From: Sequoia sempervirens
Taxonomy: Eukaryota; Streptophyta; Pinopsida; Cupressales; Cupressaceae
DNA: 64,000 nt
Assembly (NCBI GenBank): GCA_007258455.2
Contig: VDFB02193867.1
Coordinates: forward strand, 524,997,692-525,061,691
Direction of reading: 5' to 3'
Under the pieces are notes generated by a model, which saw only the letters and a program-made list of their open reading frames with translations, searched no databases and was not told the DNA's origin. Positions 58,801 to 64,000 of this stretch are shown here, in pieces. Positions within the stretch are counted from its first letter, which is position 1; each line of letters starts with the position of its first letter. The position numbers and the translations under genes are program-made.

Positions 58801-61360
58801 ATTTTTTTTTTGGGACTTCTTCGTAAGCGAGTTACAACCTTAAAAAGAAAAAATTGGCTTATGGGTATTTAAAATGTGCCTTGTGGAACCCGTAAAGTGA
58901 AAGGTTCTCAAAAAGGGTGTTTTTAAACCTTCATCCCCTACATCTTTACCACTCCACCACTACCCGTTCATTAGACAACCAATAAAAACTTATGAAAATT
59001 CAAGGTGTTTTCAATAGTTTTCAATGTGTTTTATTTTTTTGGTCAACGACACATTCAGTAGTGAACATATATTTGTGTAATTTGTAAATTTTTATTGGCA
59101 TAATTAAAACAATGTAATGACTAAAATATAAATGGTTATTGGAGGATTAGGTAAACATGGAGTAAACAACAATTGGATCATGGACAACAATTGGCACATT
59201 TCCCCTAATCACTATTTAGTGAAACACATTTCTTATCATAGCATCAATAAAAATATTAAAAATTAAAAAATAGTTTTCTTTCTTTCTTTACTTAAAATTC
59301 TTTATACACACCTTTTGAACTCTCAAAATAAAATGAAGTTTTTATACCCATTCAATAACATCATTTCTTTCTTTATCTTTAATATAATAACTTAAATTCC
59401 TTACTTTCCCACCCATAAAACTTATTATAATGATCTTTCTAACCATTAATATTAATATTCTAAACTTTAACTTAACCTTTCTAACTTTTTAATCATCTGA
59501 AATGAAATTATATGAATTTTAATCACCTCTACTAGCATTTTGGAAAGTGAAAAATAAAAAGTAAATAACAATTTATTGATATAATTATTGATTCCATTGC
59601 CATGAAACTTAATAGTTAAGAAATTTTTTCCAAATACCACTTGGACGGTGAGAAGTGGGCAGAGGAAACACTTTATTGAAATAATTGATGGCAAATATCA
59701 TTTATATATGAATTCAAAAGGCATTTGTAACAAACACATTTTCCACAAAAATTCCAAAGCAAAAAGAAGAAAACACAAGATATTGATGGCCCAAAATGGG
59801 GTCACGTATATTTATTCCTTTTCAGACTTTTGAGATGAACTAGAAAATTTGATGTTTTAGGTTAAGAATTAATTAAAAATTCATTGAAAAATATTAATAA
59901 GAACCATATTGGAAATAGATTGACTTCATATTGCACCCTAAAATTATTTGTTAATGTGATTCACAAAATAAATAAAAATAATTCTAAGTTTGATAAATTA
60001 CTTTCTTTGTTTTGTGGGGCTTTAAGAGTATAGGTTTAAATTAAGAGTAAATTAAAATAGTTTTAGAATTATAGTGATATTTGTAGAAGGAATTTTTTTA
60101 ATATATAAAGATTGAAAAATTAAATTAATTATAATAATTATATTATTAGAGTATGTGAAGAAGAACGATATTTAGTTTTATTTTTGAAGAATATATGTTG
60201 ATGAATATTTTGGAATTAGATTGATATTTATTTAGGAAATATGATCTTTTTATTTGAGTAATGCATCAAATTCTATATTAGATTTGTATTCTATTTTAGA
60301 TCAACTCTATGGATATGGGTCAAGTCTATGGTTGTAAATTCATCCTTTAAATTTAGATTCAATAGTTGACAATGTATAATTATGTTGTGTGATTCACTTA
60401 AATGATTTGTGTCTACTATACTCCTTTTTAATATATGAAGATTAGTAGTATTTAAAGACATCTTGGAAGGGCCTCATTTTATTGATGGGCACATTACCAT
60501 GATCAACTCACATAAATTTGTGTACAAGATTGTAAATAATACTCTTCAAACATGCATATGCTTCTAGAATGATCTAGCAAATCTAAATTCCTTTAAGTGC
60601 ATCAAATCGAAGTGTTTCCTTCCTTAAATGTGAATGATAACACTCATAATGATTGAAGAAGAACGAATTAGATGTGTAAAATGAATATATTGAATCCATT
60701 TATATATAAGGACAACAATATATTGTGTAAGTTTGTGTTTAGTTGGCCTTCAAAGGGGAAGGTATAAACAATAGTTAGCCAAAACTTGAATTTTGAATGT
60801 GAAAGGGTTAAGTCTATGAGTGTGAGGTCAACCCATAACTACAAAAAATAAAAATAAAACCAAATCAACATGAGAATTGGATGCATAGAAAATGTGTTAG
60901 TATGGGTGTAATAATTGTATAAGTTAAATGTGTAGGGACATGTGAACATAAAGATATGATAACAAATAAGCTTATAAAAATATGGATAGGTAGGTGGCAC
61001 AAGGAAGAATCTCGACTTTATACAAAAATACACTATTTATTAATATATCTACATATCAAAATACTCTACTTAGAATGAACTCAAAACTGAATATAAAATG
61101 ATACAAGTATACAAACTTTACCATTACAATATTGTTTTAGAAAAATATTTAACTTTTTAATAAAAACAACAATAAATATTCATGACATAAAAGTTATGAA
61201 TTTCAAAAATATCTTTGAGATAAAGGAAGAAAAATAAAGAAAGGAAAAATTGATGTGGTAATATTGTACATTGTTATTTAAAAAAAAATTAATATCAATT
61301 TTAATAAGGAAAACAAGGCTGTGTCAATTAAGTGCATTTAAATTAATATCAATATTTAAG
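55823..61360. other. Long AT-rich spacer without recognised genes
   Basis: Only short ORFs rich in Ile, Lys, Phe and Asn. A GC-richer fragment at about 58730-58960 (ACTAGTAGCCGCTAGGGCTA) may be a repeat edge. No tRNA, rRNA or protein domain seen on either strand. Confidence 0.5.
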
Positions 61361-61834
61361 ATCACACTCTGTGATCTATCCTCAGAAATATGATCCCAAA
61401 CCTTCACGAATAATTAATTACATGCATTTAAATTTAAAAGTACTGCATTTAAATTTAAAAGTACTGCATTTCCAAAACAGAAAAAGCCGAATATAGTTGA
61501 CACGATACACTTGTTAATTAAATATATACGAAACACCATTGTGTGGCTCAAAACCAAGTGGCCTGGTCCACAAATCTTCCTGTCTTAACTCTAAGGAAAA
61601 ATGGCTAAAAATATCTATGCAATATAGAATCTTCATACGGCACCGTGTCTGAAATGACATTTCCATCTTCTCTTCTCCTTCGCCATTGACCGACTCCCGA
61701 GACTTTCTTCCAATGGGTTTTCTTACAGACTGCTCTCTTCGTACCTCTGTAAACCAAAAACGAAAACAAAAAAGCTCTATAAAAATCTCTTGCTTTATGA
61801 GCTCAAATGCCAGGCAAGCAGCAGATCACAAGCC
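61361..61834 (+). promoter_or_regulatory. 5' flank and probable promoter of EDS1-like copy B
   Basis: Contains a W-box TTGACC (61686-61691) and a TATA-like CTCTATAAAAATC (about 61772-61784) 50-60 nt ahead of the ATG. A 21-nt phrase (GCATTTAAATTTAAAAGTAC) is repeated at about 61424-61467. WRKY regulation is an inference from the motif. Confidence 0.4.
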
Positions 61835-64000
61835 ATGGATTCAGATTTTCCAAACCCTCCACGGTGAGTACGAGCTTGTGGGTTCTCGTCCTGGTTACTA
61901 TTTTGAAGAAATTTCTGTGCAAAACATTTTTTTCTGTTATTAATTGATTGTGATGGGATTGTAGATCTAAACAATTTTTAATGGAAGCTAGAAATGAGTG
62001 TTGTATAAAATCAGTCAGAAAGTCTATTCTGTGCTTGAAAAACAATAGAAATGTGAATCTTCTTTGCTGAATTTCTAAGAGAGTTTAATCAGAATAGCAT
62101 TAAAGGAGTTAAACTAAGGGCTCTATTATGAATGGTTCATAAGGCACAACACTTGCTAGAGTTTTGCAAATGGGGTAACAACTCAAGCGGGCTTAACCTT
62201 GGAGAAAACTCCTTGGTTAAGCGCGCTTGAGCTGGAGCAGTACTGGGATGGGTGACCTCCCGGGACGGACCAGTGCTTCACCTATGTGAGCATCACCTAG
62301 ATGCAATGAGTGCTAAGTGGACCATTCGATATCATGAGAGATGGGTTCTTGTTGAACCACTACTCATGAAACATGGGTCAATGAGTTTGACTCGAAACTA
62401 CACGGTTGAATCCTGATAGCAATATCATAAATAAGGGTTTGTTTTTGGGCATGCCCCTTATGGTGCTAATTTGTAAATTTTTGTTATAGGTTCAGTGTTG
62501 GCCGGGAGCTTGCAACTTTGATTGCTTCCTGTGGAATCCTGTCCAAGGCTTGGGAGGCAATATGTAGTATTTCCAAAAATAGAGAAGATAGTTTTCTTCT
62601 GATACAAGATGAAGGAGCAGTATATGTTGCTTTCCCTTCGTTTCATAATGAAGATTTCATTGTACCAGATAGCAAATATGGAGAATGCAATATCCCGAAT
62701 GAGAAAATCTTCTCTGCCAGCCTTAAGGGTGATGATGCTAAACCGGCCCTTGTTCACATGGGAGCTCTCAATCGATTCCTGCATATTCTGGGAAGTTCGG
62801 ATTTCCAAGCCAAGGTGAATAGAGACCCTTGTTTCATATTATAAAGTTGTTTTGCGATGTAGGATCCCTGTTATTGCATTTCAGGATCTGGCTCTATTAC
62901 CCAAACAACTCAATCACTACCCACTTGAAGTTTTAAATCTAATGCAATTTTCTTTGTTGATGCTATTCGTTAATGGAATATATGATTGATCAGACAAACA
63001 CCTTTTTCATGTTTTTTTTTTGAGTTTTGCCTACACATTATCATGGCTGCTTCACACAAAATATTAGACAACTCGTCTAAAAGTGCAGCATTAGCCCAAA
63101 ACTTAGTGATCCTAGCTTTAGTAAGACTTAAAGCCATCAGTTTCTTTCACCGAAGGTACCTGTCAGTTAGGAAACTGAAGCTTTAGATATAAAAAGTTCA
63201 CACTCTTAAATGCGATCCTTAAAAAAGAATGATAGAAATTTGTGATACATGCCAAGTAGCTTTGAAATCTGTCTGTAGTTTTAAACTTTTATGGTTACCA
63301 ATGTTAGTATTATGCACTCATGTATGTTTGTTAATTCTTCATCTTTTTATATAGAAAAGTTATGCAATCACAAAGTTTACAATTTTATAGGCCCATTTAG
63401 CACATCTATTAATTGAATATTTCATTCACCGAACCATGAAAAAGTATGTGTTAGTCGAAGAAAGGAAAAATAATTGGTCTTTCTAAGTGCATCTGCAAAT
63501 TGAAGTGAATCAGATATTATTGTGACTGGGCAATGGGCAAGTGGTTGAGATAGGCATCATAATGCAAAACATCAAGGGTTAAACCCTGGTGAGAACAGCC
63601 CATAATTATTAGTATGTTCCAGTAGCTCCATATTTTTGTAACCCATTTGTACATTTCATATTCCCATGTTACTGTGGCCCCAATATTTTTTAGTTTCAGT
63701 ACATTCATATTCTGTTGCGTTGGGGTTATCAAGCAATAGTTTATTTAGTTTGGTCAATAAGGGGTTACAACAGATCCCATGAATTTTTGGCCCGCTTTGT
63801 TGCAGTCACACTTAAATGGGGAGCAATCCCAATGGTTCAGGTGAGAGACTTGAACCATGCCGTTGTCATGGTGATGCTCTAGCTTTAGCACTCAGTCACA
63901 CACACTGTACAAATATCAAACAGATATTCATCAATTGTTTAGTGTCATCATTGAAAGAGCATATACTTCATTTATTAGAGATCTAAGTTTATAAATAGAA
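61835..64000 (+). CDS. EDS1: EDS1-like immunity protein, copy B (exons 1-2 only; runs off the window)
   Basis: Exon 1 61835-61863 (MDSDFPNPP, 29 nt) and exon 2 62490-62814 (325 nt) have the same lengths and phases as copy A. Exon 2 encodes the N-terminal part of the lipase-like domain (FSVGRELATLIASCGILSKA, VAFPSFHNEDFIVPD, YGECNIPNEKIFSASLKGDD, LVHMGALNRFLHILG). The coding part seen is 118 codons with no stop. The exon with the GHSxGG elbow would follow beyond 64000; intron 2 is still open at the window end. The start was set by homology to copy A; earlier ATGs (61686 region, 61798) do not align. Function is inferred from copy A. Similarity to copy A is clear but far from identical, so the duplication is old. 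Confidence 0.85.
62164..62434 (+). mobile_element. 5S rRNA-derived SINE-like element in intron 1 of copy B
   Basis: Same structure as 3849-4120: starts TTGCAAATGGGGT, box A equivalent GGTTAAGCGCGCTTGAGC (62216-62233), box C CAGTACTGGGATGGGTGACC (62238-62257), then the shared body to TGATAGCAATATCA. Its 5S part is closer to plant 5S rRNA than that of the other copy. Insertion is in intron 1, not intron 3, so it is independent. Confidence 0.75.
63525..63710 (+). mobile_element. tRNA-related SINE in intron 2 of copy B
   Basis: Box A-like TGGGCAAGTGGTTGAG (63534-63549) and box B-like GGTTAAACCCT (63577-63587) at typical spacing; similar to 2445-2620 in the same intron of copy A. Confidence 0.55.
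63820..63905 (-). mobile_element. Possible second tRNA-like SINE head, minus strand, intron 2 of copy B
   Basis: Minus strand shows TGACTGAGTGCTAAAGCTAG (box A-like, 63879-63898) and GGTTCAAGTCT (box B-like, 63846-63856). No tRNA cloverleaf or 3' tail could be confirmed. Confidence 0.35.

Noticed and set aside
63534..63590. A tRNA gene in intron 2 of copy B
   Set aside because: Boxes A and B are recognisable, but no acceptor stem or full cloverleaf could be formed; a SINE head fits better.

Overview
The window is nuclear DNA of a seed plant. It holds a spliced EDS1-family immunity gene, the start of a second one, plant-type LTR retrotransposons of several families, and long AT-rich, intron-bearing spacer. 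The amount of transposon DNA and the divergence of the EDS1 copies suggest a gymnosperm, perhaps a conifer, but I cannot name the species. Two runs of N (32049-32148 and 50665-51371) show that this is a scaffold.

Layout. Positions 716-5220 (+) carry a complete four-exon EDS1-like gene (copy A, 630 codons), whose introns hold small non-autonomous elements, including one derived from 5S rRNA. Positions 61835-64000 (+) carry exons 1 and 2 of a second EDS1-like gene (copy B), cut by the window edge. The two exons match copy A exactly in length (29 and 325 nt), so these are tandem paralogues about 56.6 kb apart.

Between them lie nested transposons. A decayed Ty3/gypsy (Tat/Ogre-like) gag-protease relic sits at 7.3-9.3 kb. 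A Copia element has its 5' LTR and primer-binding site at 10468-10713 and its 3' LTR at 53578-53815, with matching 5-bp flanks, so it seems to enclose 43 kb. Inside it is an unidentified element present twice in direct order (14826-22139 plus 31490-32048, and 32149-50664). Each copy has a spliced unknown gene, an inverted repeat made of PPR-gene fragments, and an array of about 359-bp tandem repeats. Copy 1 was invaded by a gag-only retrotransposon on the minus strand (22140-31484, LTRs about 3.9 kb). Copy 2 was invaded by a LARD-like element (34151-45393, LTRs about 1.34 kb). Each copy holds the empty site of the other's insertion.

The host genes here act in immunity: EDS1-family proteins form heterodimers that sense small molecules made by TIR-domain NADases and pass the signal to helper NLRs. 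Everything between the two copies is mobile DNA or unassigned spacer. The strongest leads are the PPR-derived inverted repeats (possible small-RNA source), the 5S-derived SINE-like family, the unknown spliced transposon gene, and the question whether the big direct duplication is real or two haplotypes joined at gaps.
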